This document shows, in pieces, positions 5,656-14,306 of a stretch of 22,712 bases of DNA. The translations under genes and the position numbers were made by a program. The stretch is from JBMOLL01 sp049325415 (GTDB lineage Bacteria; Bacteroidota; Bacteroidia; Bacteroidales; GCA-2748055): NCBI GenBank assembly GCA_049325415.1, contig JBMOLL010000012.1:1-22712 (forward strand), given 5' to 3'. Position 1 is the first letter of the stretch, and each line of letters starts with the position of its first letter. The notes under the pieces are model-generated. The model searched no databases. It had not been told where the DNA came from and saw nothing but the letters and a program-made list of their open reading frames with translations.

Positions 5656-6225
5656 ATGGCTATTGATGACCCAAAGGATCTGTCTCCCGAGACTGTCACT
5701 CATTTATTAAGCGCCCTGCAACAGCGCTTTGAAAGCAATCTGAACAGGCATCCCGGCCTCCTGTGGAAGGATGTCTTCGCAAAACTGGAAGGCAGGATGG
5801 TGAAACTCCGGTCGCTTTACGAGATGGAACAAACGGGGGGAGACCCTGATGTGACCGCCTATGATCCCCTTACCAGGGAATTTATTTTCACCGATTGCTC
5901 GGAAGAAAGTCCCAAAGGCAGAAGAAGCCTTTGTTACGACCAGGTGGCCCTGGATGCAAGAAAGGAAAACAAACCCGCCGGCAGTGCGTGCGACATGGCC
6001 CGGCGGATGGGGATAGATCTGCTGGATGAAGCTCAGTACAGGGACCTGCAGAAACTGGGAGCCTTCGATCTGAAAACTTCCAGCTGGATAAAAACGCCTG
6101 CTGATGTACGGACTCTTGGCGGTGCCCTGTTCTGCGACCGCCGGTACAATACGGTATTCGTCTATCACAACGGAGCAGAGTCTTATTATGCGGCCAGAGG
6201 ATTCCGCGGGTCTCTTAGGGTCTGA
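5656..6225 (+). CDS. DUF4256 domain-containing protein
   Basis: The 189-residue protein follows the DUF4256 pattern along its length: a helical start (LLSALQQRFESNLNRHPGL), then EMEQTGGDPDV, FIFTDCSEESPKGRRSLCYD, ARKENKPAGSACDMA, a MGIDLLDEAQYRDLQ stretch, and the closing KTSSWIKTPADVR, LGGALFCDRRY, VFVYHNGAESYYAARGFRG. The function of the family is unknown to me. The protein has no signal peptide or membrane segment and should be cytoplasmic. I prefer the ATG at 5656 (MAIDDPKD) over 5617 because the extra upstream residues do not look like family sequence. The gene has the base composition of the main chromosome, unlike the island that ends about 300 bp before it, and no obvious operon partner. 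Confidence 0.85.
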   Translation: MAIDDPKDLSPETVTHLLSALQQRFESNLNRHPGLLWKDVFAKLEGRMVKLRSLYEMEQTGGDPDVTAYDPLTREFIFTDCSEESPKGRRSLCYDQVALDARKENKPAGSACDMARRMGIDLLDEAQYRDLQKLGAFDLKTSSWIKTPADVRTLGGALFCDRRYNTVFVYHNGAESYYAARGFRGSLRV

Positions 6226-6578
6226 CGGAATGAATGTTTTACTTCTATCCAAGCTGGTTGCAAACCTTAATATTATTTCTCCCTTCTGACCTGTTGCACC
6301 CAGAAATTGCAGGAAGTCAAGCAGAAAATTAAAATTTAAGATCCTTATTTTCACACACTTATATAGACTTCAAGGGACAGGGAATGTATTTTTGACGGAA
6401 AAAGTGCTTCTACCGTTAACAATTCTGCCGCACATACTCTATATTTAGACTGCTGAAACTGTGCATTTTTGCCTGACTCAGAAATAACCGGGTGAATCTT
6501 GCCCGGGCAAATGTTGCCCGGAGGGATAATTCCGGGTAAATGAGAGTCCAGGCTGGGGAAACTGAACGAAAGAGTGGT
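6226..6578. other. Intergenic region with palindromic CCGGG-rich block
   Basis: I see no gene. TATATTTAG at 6440-6448 resembles the -7 element TAnnTTTG but has no good -33 partner. Just downstream, 6499-6510 (TTGCCCGGGCAA) is a perfect 12-bp palindrome, followed by TTGCCCGG and by CCGGG at 6532-6536. This could be an operator or a leader hairpin for the sensor-kinase operon. Confidence 0.4.
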
Positions 6579-6839
6579 ATGATGACAGCAAATCCGGAGG
6601 AAGTACTAAACCTGGTAATTGTATTGCTTTTTTTCTTTTACCTGGTGAAGTTTGTCAGTTTTGAGAAGAAACCGACAACGACTTACTGGTATTTTGCCAT
6701 TATAGCCCTTATCCTGTCCAAAGTCTTCACTGTTGCCGAAAGTTTTGTTTTATACAATCTGTTCAACTACCTGGAACATATATTTATAACCCTGGCAGCC
6801 GCACTCTTCCTGATCAGTATTGCCAAAAAACAACTGTAG
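6579..6839 (+). CDS. Small membrane protein upstream of histidine kinase
   Basis: This protein of 86 residues (from 6579; 99 if started at 6540) has three hydrophobic segments, about residues 9-24, 35-55 and 60-80, joined by short polar loops (SFEKKPTTTYW; NLFNYLEH). I do not recognise the family. It ends four bases before the start of a membrane-bound sensor kinase, so the two are almost certainly co-transcribed. The kinase's own N-terminus is also a bundle of hydrophobic helices with no sensory loop, so this protein may help form the membrane sensor. The start is uncertain: 6540 follows a GGAGGG at a rather long distance, while two adjacent ATG codons at 6579 and 6582 give a more typical membrane-protein N-terminus. 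Confidence 0.65.
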   Translation: MMTANPEEVLNLVIVLLFFFYLVKFVSFEKKPTTTYWYFAIIALILSKVFTVAESFVLYNLFNYLEHIFITLAAALFLISIAKKQL

Positions 6840-6843
6840 CCTG

Positions 6844-8328
6844 ATGATTGCATTCCTGGACATAACAACACTGTTACTGCTTCTTGCAGTACTTATCCTG
6901 TTGCTTGTCAGGCTTCTACGGGATCAACGCAAATCGAGGTTTGTCCTGCTGATCGCCTTCCTTTTCCTGTTCATATCTGCCTATTTCAACATACCAGAGA
7001 ATATTATCCATACAACCCGCTTTGATGATATGGAGGTATTCTTCGACCTGTTGTTTATTCCCACCCTGATCCTGGCCATTCATATCTCCACCATTAACAG
7101 GGAACTGAAGATCCGAAGGTTAAGTGAGCAGCAATTCAGGGCCATATTCAGCCAGGCCTTTTCCCTTGTGGGCTTGCTCGACTCTGAAGGAAGAATACTG
7201 GATGCGAATGAAAAGGCCCTGAAAATGATCGATCAGTCTCTATCAGAAGTTCGGGGAAGGGATTTTTCCCAAAGCAGGTGGTGGGAACATTCTTCCGAAG
7301 AACAGGGAAAACTGCAGGATGCCCTGGAAAAGGCAAAGTCGGGTTTGACCGTCCGGTTTGAAACCTCGCACAGGGATGTCAATAACGGGCTGAGGGCCAT
7401 TGATATGACGATCACACCGGTTCTGTCCGATTCAGGAGAGCCCGAGAATTTTATCGTTGAAGGAAGGGATATCACCGATCTGAAAGAGACTCAGGTGGAA
7501 CTTCAAAAGCACAAATACCAGCTGGAAGGGCTGGTGAGGGAAAAAACGGAGGAACTGGAGAGCGCCAACGAAGAGTTAAAGAGTACGCTCACCGATCTGA
7601 AGGAGGCACAGTCACAGCTTGTTCAGTCGGAGAAAATGGCTTCACTGGGAACGCTGACTTCAGGAGTTGCCCATGAGATCAATAATCCCCTGAACTATAT
7701 CATGGGTGCCTATGTGGGACTGGAGGATTATTTCAGAAAATCAGGAAGCAGTGAGGAGGATAAAACCCGGGTACTGCTAGAAAGTATAAAAATCGGTCTT
7801 GAAAAGGCCTCGGGAATCATCAGGGTGCTCAATCAGTTCAGCAGTCACAGTGAGATCCGTGATGAGTCCTGCGATATTCACCGGATCCTGGACAACTGCC
7901 TGCTGCTGATGAAAAATCAGCTGAAACCGAGCCAGCAGATACAGAAGGATTATACGAACGAAACAATCGCCATCAGGGGCAATTCCGGTGCGCTGCACCA
8001 GGTTTTCCTGAATATACTCTCGAATGCAAGTTATGCCTGCAATGAGAACGGACTCATCAAAATAGGAACTGAAAGGGAAGGTGAATTTCTTGCCGTATAC
8101 ATCTCGGATAACGGATGCGGGATCAGAGAAGAACATCTTGATAAGATAGCCGATCCCTTTTTCACAACAAAACCACCGGGTGAAGGAACCGGACTGGGTC
8201 TGTCGATCGCTTACTCGATCGTCAGGGAGCACCATGGAAGCATAATCTTCAAATCCGAAAAGGATAAAGGCACAATTGTGAAAACATGCCTGCCAATATT
8301 GAAGGAGCCGTCTTCAAAAGACTATTAA
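6844..8328 (+). CDS. Membrane-bound PAS-domain sensor histidine kinase
   Basis: This protein has about 494 residues. Three hydrophobic helices lie near residues 3-23, 33-49 and 64-82. A PAS domain follows (about 96-212; AIFSQAFSLVGLLDSEGRILDAN ending EGRDITDLKE), then a coiled coil (about 211-264). The dimerisation helix has the phospho-accepting His277 in GVAHEINNPLNYI. The ATP-binding domain carries the N box around Asn394 (LNILSNAS), the G1 box SDNGCGI, DPFFTTK, and the G2 box GEGTGLGLSIAYS. All catalytic motifs are present. It should sense a signal through the membrane or PAS part and phosphorylate a response regulator, but no regulator gene is in the window. The HEINNPL-type H box and long linker are typical of NtrB-like kinases. 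The start at 6844 avoids overlap with the upstream gene. Confidence 0.92.
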   Translation: MIAFLDITTLLLLLAVLILLLVRLLRDQRKSRFVLLIAFLFLFISAYFNIPENIIHTTRFDDMEVFFDLLFIPTLILAIHISTINRELKIRRLSEQQFRAIFSQAFSLVGLLDSEGRILDANEKALKMIDQSLSEVRGRDFSQSRWWEHSSEEQGKLQDALEKAKSGLTVRFETSHRDVNNGLRAIDMTITPVLSDSGEPENFIVEGRDITDLKETQVELQKHKYQLEGLVREKTEELESANEELKSTLTDLKEAQSQLVQSEKMASLGTLTSGVAHEINNPLNYIMGAYVGLEDYFRKSGSSEEDKTRVLLESIKIGLEKASGIIRVLNQFSSHSEIRDESCDIHRILDNCLLLMKNQLKPSQQIQKDYTNETIAIRGNSGALHQVFLNILSNASYACNENGLIKIGTEREGEFLAVYISDNGCGIREEHLDKIADPFFTTKPPGEGTGLGLSIAYSIVREHHGSIIFKSEKDKGTIVKTCLPILKEPSSKDY

Positions 8329-8422
8329 AAACTCTTTACAATCTCATAAACCGGATGTACTGCATTCCGGAAAGGATGCTGCAAAATACTTTGCTGTGCC
8401 TGACAACGCAGGATATATTTAC

Positions 8423-8430
8423 TAATTTTA
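8423..8430 (+). promoter_or_regulatory. Possible -7 promoter element (TAATTTTA)
   Basis: TAATTTTAG lies 40 bp before the serine hydrolase gene and matches TAnnTTTG except for the last base. A TTTG at 8390-8393 is 29 bases upstream, farther than the usual 19-21, so the assignment is tentative. Confidence 0.3.
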
Positions 8431-8470
8431 GCTGTCTGGCTGACTATCTGATCTTTCAAAAGTAAAAGTT

Positions 8471-10015
8471 ATGACTTATCTGAGAAAACTTTTCCTGCTG
8501 GCTGTAATGTATGTTTCAGTTACAGGAGCGCAAGCACAACAAAACACCCTGCCCGCCTTTATCCGCGACAGTCTCGACAGCTACATTGAAAGGGGACTTC
8601 AGAACTGGGTGATCCCGGGTGCAGCGGTAGCCATCGTCAAAGACGGGGAAGTGGTGTATATCAGGGGATTCGGTTACACCCGCAGCGATGGCAGGGAGCC
8701 TGTCGATGAAAATACTCTTTTTATGATCGGATCCAACACCAAGGCATTCACTGCAACAACCCTGTCGATCCTCCAGGAAGAAGGGCTGATGAGCCTGAAT
8801 GATAAGGTCAGAAAATGGATGCCCGGTTTCCAACTGAAGGACACCCTGGCTTCCCGCGATATTACCATAACCGACCTGCTGTCGCACAGGATAGGTTTTG
8901 AGACCTTCCAGGGGGATTTTACCTACTGGACCTCCGACCTAACCAGGGAACAGGTGATCCGGAAAATGGCGCTTGTGAACCCGGTCTATGGTTTCAGAAC
9001 CCGGTTCGGCTATTGCAATGCCGCCTTCCTCACTGCGGGCGAACTGATTCCCGCCATCAGCGGGGAGAGCTGGGAAAATGCCGTCAAAAACCGGATCCTC
9101 AGGCCCCTGAATATGAACAGGACCCTTATGCTGGCAAAGGAATTCAACGAAGCCGTTAACCGGGCTGCACCCTATACCATGGTTGATGGCACTCTCAGGG
9201 AGATCCCGGTGGCGGCAATTGACAACATTGCACCGGCCGGCAGCATGAGTTCCAGTGCCCGGGATATGACCCTATGGCTCCAGGCCCAGCTCAATGCCGG
9301 AAAAAAGGAAAAGGAACAGCTACTCCCGGTAAAAGCCCTGTTGAATACACGTATTGCCTCAACCATTGTAGGCGTTAATACGAGGGAGAAACAGCAGACC
9401 CATGTGTTTCTTTACGGACTGGGTCTGTTCATCAATGAGCGCGCCGAAAGGCTTGTATATTCCCACACCGGCGGTGTCGACGGCTTTCTTTCCTCGCTGA
9501 TGTTCGTGCCGGAAGAAAACCTGGGTATTGTGGTCCTCACCAACACCGACCAAAATAATTTTTATTCATCACTGACCAATGAAATTCTTGATGCCTTCCT
9601 CGGATTACCCTACCAGGATTACAGCGATAAAGCCCTGAAAACCTTTCGTGAAAATCAGCAACAGGAAGAAGCAAGACTGGACTCTCTGCAGGCAGTCGCC
9701 GGCCGGTCGGTGAAACCGGAATTGCCACTGAAATCCTATACCGGGACTTATATCAATGAACTGTATGGAACGGTCGAAATCAAAGCAGAGAAAAACAGGC
9801 TGATCCTCTTTTTCTCTCATCATCCGGGACTGAGGGGAGAATTGGCCTGCCTGGGCGAGAACAACTTCCTTTGCACCTATTCCAACCCGACCTTCGGTAT
9901 TGTGGAGATCCCTTTCAGCACACAGAACAAAGACGTTACCGGATTCACCCTGCATGTTTCCGATTTTGTGGAATTCACACCCTATGAGTTCAGAAAACAA
10001 ATGCCTGAAAAATAA
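8471..10015 (+). CDS. Serine hydrolase, class C beta-lactamase/esterase family with C-terminal DUF3471-like domain
   Basis: This 514-residue protein has a signal peptide ending near AQAQ (residues 20-23), so it is exported. The catalytic domain has the three motifs of the penicillin-binding/class C beta-lactamase fold: SNTK at 88-91 (nucleophile Ser88, Lys91), YCN at 181-183 and HTG at 332-334. HTG in place of KTG is usual in esterases and peptidases of the family. Residues from about 405 form a small beta-rich domain (YTGTYINELYGTVEI... LILFFSHHPGLRGEL) resembling DUF3471, which often follows this fold. True beta-lactamase activity is not implied; the substrate is unknown and could be an ester or peptide. 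The gene is followed after 55 bp by a GH140-like hydrolase, probably in one transcript. Confidence 0.92.
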   Translation: MTYLRKLFLLAVMYVSVTGAQAQQNTLPAFIRDSLDSYIERGLQNWVIPGAAVAIVKDGEVVYIRGFGYTRSDGREPVDENTLFMIGSNTKAFTATTLSILQEEGLMSLNDKVRKWMPGFQLKDTLASRDITITDLLSHRIGFETFQGDFTYWTSDLTREQVIRKMALVNPVYGFRTRFGYCNAAFLTAGELIPAISGESWENAVKNRILRPLNMNRTLMLAKEFNEAVNRAAPYTMVDGTLREIPVAAIDNIAPAGSMSSSARDMTLWLQAQLNAGKKEKEQLLPVKALLNTRIASTIVGVNTREKQQTHVFLYGLGLFINERAERLVYSHTGGVDGFLSSLMFVPEENLGIVVLTNTDQNNFYSSLTNEILDAFLGLPYQDYSDKALKTFRENQQQEEARLDSLQAVAGRSVKPELPLKSYTGTYINELYGTVEIKAEKNRLILFFSHHPGLRGELACLGENNFLCTYSNPTFGIVEIPFSTQNKDVTGFTLHVSDFVEFTPYEFRKQMPEK

Positions 10016-10070
10016 AATATTGACAGGTGTGACAAATTCGATATCTTATCAGAACCAGGCTATCCGTCTG

Positions 10071-11507
10071 ATGCAAAGCCAGTCCGAAATAACCGGATTT
10101 TTAAGCTGGAGTTTCAAACCTTGCAGGCTCTGGCTTTTTATCATTACCCTGTTTATTTCCACTTTGGCCGAGGGGCAAATCTGCCCCCCAGCCTTGCGGA
10201 TCTCCGCAAACGGACGTTACCTGGAAACAGAAAACAACGATCCTTTTTTCTGGCTTGGAGATACCGGATGGCTGTTGTTTTCAAAACTCGACCGGGAAGA
10301 AGCGGAATTTTACCTGGACGACCGGGCCGGTAAGGGCTTCAATGTGATCCAGGTGATGCTTTTGCACAGCACCGACGTCACGAATGCCTATGGCGATTCA
10401 GCCTTGCATTGCCGCAATATCGGAAAGCCCCGGTGTACTGCCGGAAACGCCCCTGATGATCCGGAAGCTTACGATTACTGGGATCATGTGGATTTTATCC
10501 TTGACCTTGCAGCGGAGCGGGGAATATACCTGGCCCTTGTACCCGTATGGGGCTCCGAGATCAGGCAGGGCAGGGCAAACCTTGAAGAGGCCGGCGCATA
10601 TGCCCTGTGGCTGGCTGAACGTTTCGGAAACAGGTCGAATATCATCTGGTTGAATGGCGGAGACACCCGCGGTGATCAAAACACAGAGATCTGGAACCTC
10701 ATCGGAACTCAGCTCCATCAAAAAACAGGGCAATTGATCTCCTTCCATCCTTTTGGCAGGACCTGCTCCTCCCGGTGGTTTCATGATAAGGAATGGCTGG
10801 ATTTCAACATGTGCCAGTCGGGCCACAGAAGATACGACCAGGATGACAGTGAAACCGGATACGGGGAAGATAACTGGAGATATATCCGGGATGCCCGTGC
10901 CCTGTCGCCGGTAAAACCGGTACTTGACGGTGAACCGTCGTATGAAAGCATTCCGCAGGGCCTGCACGACCCAAACCAGCCCTACTGGAAGGCTGCTGAC
11001 GTCAGAAGATATGCCTACTGGTCGGTATTCTCAGGCGGATGCGGTTTTACCTACGGACACAACGCGGTCATGCAGTTCCACAAACCCGGGGATACCGATC
11101 CCGCCTACGGGGTAAGGGAATACTGGACGGATGCGCTGAATGCAGAAGGGGCCTGTCAGATGCAGTACCTGAAAGCCCTTATGAATTCCGAGCCTTACAG
11201 CAGTCTTTACCCCGATCAGTCGCTGCTGGCAGGCCCTCCGGGAGAAAAGTACGACTATCAGCCGGTCATACGTGGAGAGGATTATGCCTTTGTATACAGC
11301 AGCAACGGTCGCGAGATAACTCTTAAGATGGGTAAGATCAAAGGATCGCGGATCACCGCAACGTGGTTCAATCCCCGGAACGGGGAAAAAGGACAGCCGG
11401 AGGTATTTAAAAACTGCGGGACCCGTACTTTCAATCCCCCCGGAGAAGATGGTCCCGGGAAGGACTGGGTACTGATTCTTAAAAGCACAAAACAGAAGGA
11501 GCGCTGA
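10071..11507 (+). CDS. DUF4038/GH140-like glycoside hydrolase
   Basis: I chose the start at 10071, which gives a 478-residue protein with a signal-like segment LWLFIITLFISTLAEGQ at about 20-36. Longer starts would overlap the preceding gene. The mature protein follows the DUF4038 TIM-barrel pattern: NDPFFWLGDTGWLLFSKL, then GFNVIQVMLL, ALVPVWG and IIWLNGGDTRGD, with the likely acid/base Asp198. VLDGEPSYE carries the likely nucleophile Glu288. A C-terminal beta-sandwich (about 385-470; DYAFVYSSNGREITLKMGK, WFNPRNGEKG) resembles the collagen-binding-like domain that usually follows. The characterised relative, GH140 of Bacteroides, is an apiosidase acting on rhamnogalacturonan II. That substrate is an extrapolation here. 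The gene converges on a GH97 gene 36 bp away. Confidence 0.83.
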   Translation: MQSQSEITGFLSWSFKPCRLWLFIITLFISTLAEGQICPPALRISANGRYLETENNDPFFWLGDTGWLLFSKLDREEAEFYLDDRAGKGFNVIQVMLLHSTDVTNAYGDSALHCRNIGKPRCTAGNAPDDPEAYDYWDHVDFILDLAAERGIYLALVPVWGSEIRQGRANLEEAGAYALWLAERFGNRSNIIWLNGGDTRGDQNTEIWNLIGTQLHQKTGQLISFHPFGRTCSSRWFHDKEWLDFNMCQSGHRRYDQDDSETGYGEDNWRYIRDARALSPVKPVLDGEPSYESIPQGLHDPNQPYWKAADVRRYAYWSVFSGGCGFTYGHNAVMQFHKPGDTDPAYGVREYWTDALNAEGACQMQYLKALMNSEPYSSLYPDQSLLAGPPGEKYDYQPVIRGEDYAFVYSSNGREITLKMGKIKGSRITATWFNPRNGEKGQPEVFKNCGTRTFNPPGEDGPGKDWVLILKSTKQKER

Positions 11508-11543
11508 GCGCTTAAACCCGGCGACTCACCTCCCCTTCCGGTA

Positions 11544-13520
11544 TTACCTGACCTTTTCCAGCCTGGCCACCCATCCACCTCCGTTCATCATCCGAATAGT
11601 GATTTTTTCACCTCTGCTGATCTCATGCACTTCCCTGCGGTAATCAGTGGCATCCCTGTTGGCATTGACACCGTCGGAAAAGATCTCAGCCCGGTAAACC
11701 CCGTCGCCCAGGAAAGAAAAATCAAGGGTCAGTTCCCTGCCGGTCCAGTTTGTCATGGCCGCGACATACCAGGTATCCCCCTTCTTCTTTGCAAGGGCAA
11801 CATATTCCGCTACCTGCCCATCAAGTGGCAGCAATTCATCAAATGTCGTCGGCAGAGCTGCAATGAAGGAGGTGCATTCGTGCTCCTTCATATAAATTGT
11901 CGGATTATCGGCCAGCATCTGCAGCGATACGTCAAATACCAGGTACTGCGCCATCTGGTTAACCCGGGTGCCTTTGCTCATGGGCATTTCAAATACGGGC
12001 CTGAAATTGCTTTCGTTTACATTGCGCATGGATCCCGGGGTATAGTCCATCGGGCCGGCCTGGTTCCTGATGAAGGGGATGGTCACACAATATCTTGGCT
12101 GATCCTCATCGGCCCATTTGAAGTTTTCAAGACCACGCACGCCTTCGTAGCCCACCACATTCGGATAGGTCCGCTGAAGACCCGTTGGTTTGGAGATGCC
12201 GTGATAATCGACCATCAGTTTATGTTCGGCTGCCTTTGCGGCAATGGCATAGGTCGAGGCCACCGCCACCTGGTCGTCCCTGTCGACAAAATCGATTTTG
12301 AGACCCTTCACCCCTTTCATCGCGAAAAAAGGAAAAGCTTTATCCATCTGGGCCATAACATCCTTCCATGAGCACCAGAGGATGATCCCCACGCCTTTCT
12401 CCGCCCCGTAGGCAAGCAGCTCATCAAGATTTATCTCCGGTTTCAGGGCAGTAAGATCTCCGGGGATATTCCAGCCTTCATCCAGAATAATATAAGAAAG
12501 TCCGTATTTTGCTGCAAAATCAATATAATAGCGATAGGTGGGGGTATTCATCCCCGATTTAAAATCCACATGGGAGATATTGAGGGCATTCCACCAGTCC
12601 CAGGACACCAGTCCCGGTTTGACCCATGAATAATCGCTGATCCGGGGCGGGGAAGCCAGTTGCTGGACCAGGTCGATGTCAAGCAGCTCACGGTCTTCCT
12701 CGCTGATGAAAACAGCGCGCCAGGGAAAATTCCTCGTCCCCTTCGTAGCGGCGATGTATGCAGCTCTTTTTGAAGGGATAACATTCCGGCTTTTAATATA
12801 GGTTTCAAGGGGATAGGGAGCAAAAACGCCTTTTAAGCCTTTTCCGGTTTCATTGAGGTCGAGGTACATCCCCGGATAATCCTCCAGGTCGGCCTCGAAT
12901 ATTTCCACCTTCTTCCCCATCCCGGCATCCACCAGCAAAGGCAGAAAAGCCAGGGAATCGTCGGGAAACTGCGACAGTCTGATCTCATGGTACAGAGCCT
13001 CGAAAGAGGAATTGAAATTCTGTCCGTCGCGGTAATCCCACTGTATGGGGATAAAGGCCTGCTGATCGCCTGTGAAATTAAAATTGGTCTGTTCCCCCAT
13101 GACTTTTATTTCGCCAGGTAAACGGGAAAAGAATCTGTAAGCCACCGCATTATCATAAACCCTGAATACCAGTCCGTATCCGCCTTTACAATTCAGCACC
13201 AGCCTGGTATAGTGATTCCTGATCGCTGCCTTGCGGTAATTGATGGCCATAAAACTTGTATCAACAGTCTCCCTTGAAGAAGAACTGATCTTTACTTTTT
13301 CCCCGAAAACGGTCCCATCTTCAAGGGTCATGGATATGACCGAAGGCGCAATGATCTCCTGGTCCCTGTGAAGAACCGACCAGCTGAGCCGGTCACCGGC
13401 CTCCACCTTGAGCACGACGGTTCCCGAAGGAGAACGGGTTTCAAATACCTTTTTCGACTGGGCAGGGCTCAGGAGGGGAAATACGAGTAAGAGAAGCAGG
13501 ATTGAGAAAGACTTTTTCAT
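11544..13520 (-). CDS. GH97 family glycoside hydrolase, retaining (alpha-galactosidase-like) type
   Basis: This 658-residue protein has the length and domain order of GH97. A signal peptide (1-20) is followed by an N-terminal beta-sandwich (about 25-290; SPSGTVVLKVEAGDRLSWSV, YRFFSRLPGE, WRAVFISEED), a TIM barrel (about 300-560; WDWWNALNISHVDFK, YIILDEGWNIPGD, ILWCSWKDV) and a C-terminal beta domain. In GLKIDFVDRDDQ, Asp410 sits where the retaining enzymes such as BtGal97b of Bacteroides carry their nucleophile. Inverting SusB-type enzymes use glutamates instead, so an alpha-galactosidase-like retaining mechanism is favoured. The conserved YEGVRGLE (458-465) probably supplies the acid/base. 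It is likely periplasmic. It has its own promoter region in the long gap at 13521-13856. Confidence 0.93.
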   Translation of the reverse strand: MKKSFSILLLLLVFPLLSPAQSKKVFETRSPSGTVVLKVEAGDRLSWSVLHRDQEIIAPSVISMTLEDGTVFGEKVKISSSSRETVDTSFMAINYRKAAIRNHYTRLVLNCKGGYGLVFRVYDNAVAYRFFSRLPGEIKVMGEQTNFNFTGDQQAFIPIQWDYRDGQNFNSSFEALYHEIRLSQFPDDSLAFLPLLVDAGMGKKVEIFEADLEDYPGMYLDLNETGKGLKGVFAPYPLETYIKSRNVIPSKRAAYIAATKGTRNFPWRAVFISEEDRELLDIDLVQQLASPPRISDYSWVKPGLVSWDWWNALNISHVDFKSGMNTPTYRYYIDFAAKYGLSYIILDEGWNIPGDLTALKPEINLDELLAYGAEKGVGIILWCSWKDVMAQMDKAFPFFAMKGVKGLKIDFVDRDDQVAVASTYAIAAKAAEHKLMVDYHGISKPTGLQRTYPNVVGYEGVRGLENFKWADEDQPRYCVTIPFIRNQAGPMDYTPGSMRNVNESNFRPVFEMPMSKGTRVNQMAQYLVFDVSLQMLADNPTIYMKEHECTSFIAALPTTFDELLPLDGQVAEYVALAKKKGDTWYVAAMTNWTGRELTLDFSFLGDGVYRAEIFSDGVNANRDATDYRREVHEISRGEKITIRMMNGGGWVARLEKVR

Positions 13521-13856
13521 AATATAAGTTTATGGTAATCAACAGAAAACTGTACTGTTCAAGCTCCCTTGCAAAGAATCAGGGAGTGCTGAAAAATGAG
13601 CTACAATTTAGTTAATATTTTACAATTTTTTTCAGCTGGTGAATTCGCTGTGAACACAGGAATCATAGGTTCACTGCCGCGGGAAAATAACAGGAAAAGC
13701 GGAGCCGGCAGAAATACTTCCGGTAAAAAATGCTAACTTTAAAACACGTCTGGAACCCGGTGAAGAAAAAGTACCATTTTTCAGGCAACAGAAAGTAAAC
13801 CCAACATGGCGTAACCGAAAAGCCTTAAGAGTAGGAAAACCTAAAACCCGGAAAAA
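13521..13856. other. Divergent intergenic region between GH97 and DUF5362-like genes
   Basis: I see no gene. CTCCCT (13564-13569) and AGGGAG (13581-13586) form a 6-bp hairpin with an 11-base loop, upstream of the GH97 gene and possibly in its leader. TAACTTTA at 13734-13741 is a weak -7 element for the rightward gene, without a good -33. No recognised riboswitch was seen. Confidence 0.4.
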
Positions 13857-14306
13857 ATGGAAAACCAGGAAAGCCTTAACAACACTGAGAACAAACTCAC
13901 TTTCAACAATGAAATGCTGAACTCCCTCAAGGAAGTAGCCAGGTGGGGAAATTTTCTGGCAATAGTCGGATATGTCGGCCTCAGCCTGATGATACTAGCC
14001 TCTTTATTTATGTTCGCTGCCGGAGGATTCAGCAATCATCTCTTTCCCGGAGGAAATTTTCCCGGTTTCTTAGCAGGTTTTCTTTACATTATCGTTGCGG
14101 TGCTGTATTTCTTTCCGGTCAATTACCTGTATAAAGCTTCCGACCAGATAAAGAAAGCCATAGCCCACACGAATGAGGCAGAAATGACGGCAGGATTTGC
14201 TCATCTGAATTCATTGTTCAGGTTTATGGGGATTATGACGATTGTAGTATTATCCATCTATGCCCTTGTAATTGTAGTGGCGATTTTCGCTGCATTGTTG
14301 TCGTAA
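13857..14306 (+). CDS. DUF5362-like membrane protein
   Basis: This 149-residue protein has a hydrophilic N-terminus of about 30 residues (QESLNNTENKLTFNNEML) and three or four hydrophobic segments: about 38-58, 70-92 and 120-147. Between the second and last lies a helix with charged faces (YLYKASDQIKKAIAHTNEAEM... AHLNSLFRFMGI). The pattern 'LKEVARWGNFLAIVGYVG' followed by two TM segments and 'YLYKASDQIKKAI' resembles DUF5362 family proteins of Bacteroidota, whose function is unknown to me. It stands alone: GH97 diverges from it and a repeat-rich region follows. A GC-rich hairpin (14316-14328) just after the stop may end the transcript. Confidence 0.68.
   Translation: MENQESLNNTENKLTFNNEMLNSLKEVARWGNFLAIVGYVGLSLMILASLFMFAAGGFSNHLFPGGNFPGFLAGFLYIIVAVLYFFPVNYLYKASDQIKKAIAHTNEAEMTAGFAHLNSLFRFMGIMTIVVLSIYALVIVVAIFAALLS

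Noticed and set aside
5475..5666. 63-codon plus-strand frame before DUF4256.
   Set aside because: Low-complexity composition, overlaps the DUF4256 start region and resembles no known domain.
5339..6299. CTGTTGCAC occurs at 5339-5347 and again at 6291-6299, which could make DUF4256 a further cassette.
   Set aside because: The second copy is a direct, not inverted, match. No GTGCAAC partner or palindrome lies before it, and the gene has chromosomal base composition.
8471..10015. True beta-lactamase (antibiotic resistance) call.
   Set aside because: The HTG third motif and DUF3471-like tail fit the broad esterase/peptidase branch; motifs alone do not support resistance.
11625..12371. 248-codon plus-strand frame opposite GH97.
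   Set aside because: Antisense shadow of a well-supported GH97 catalytic domain.
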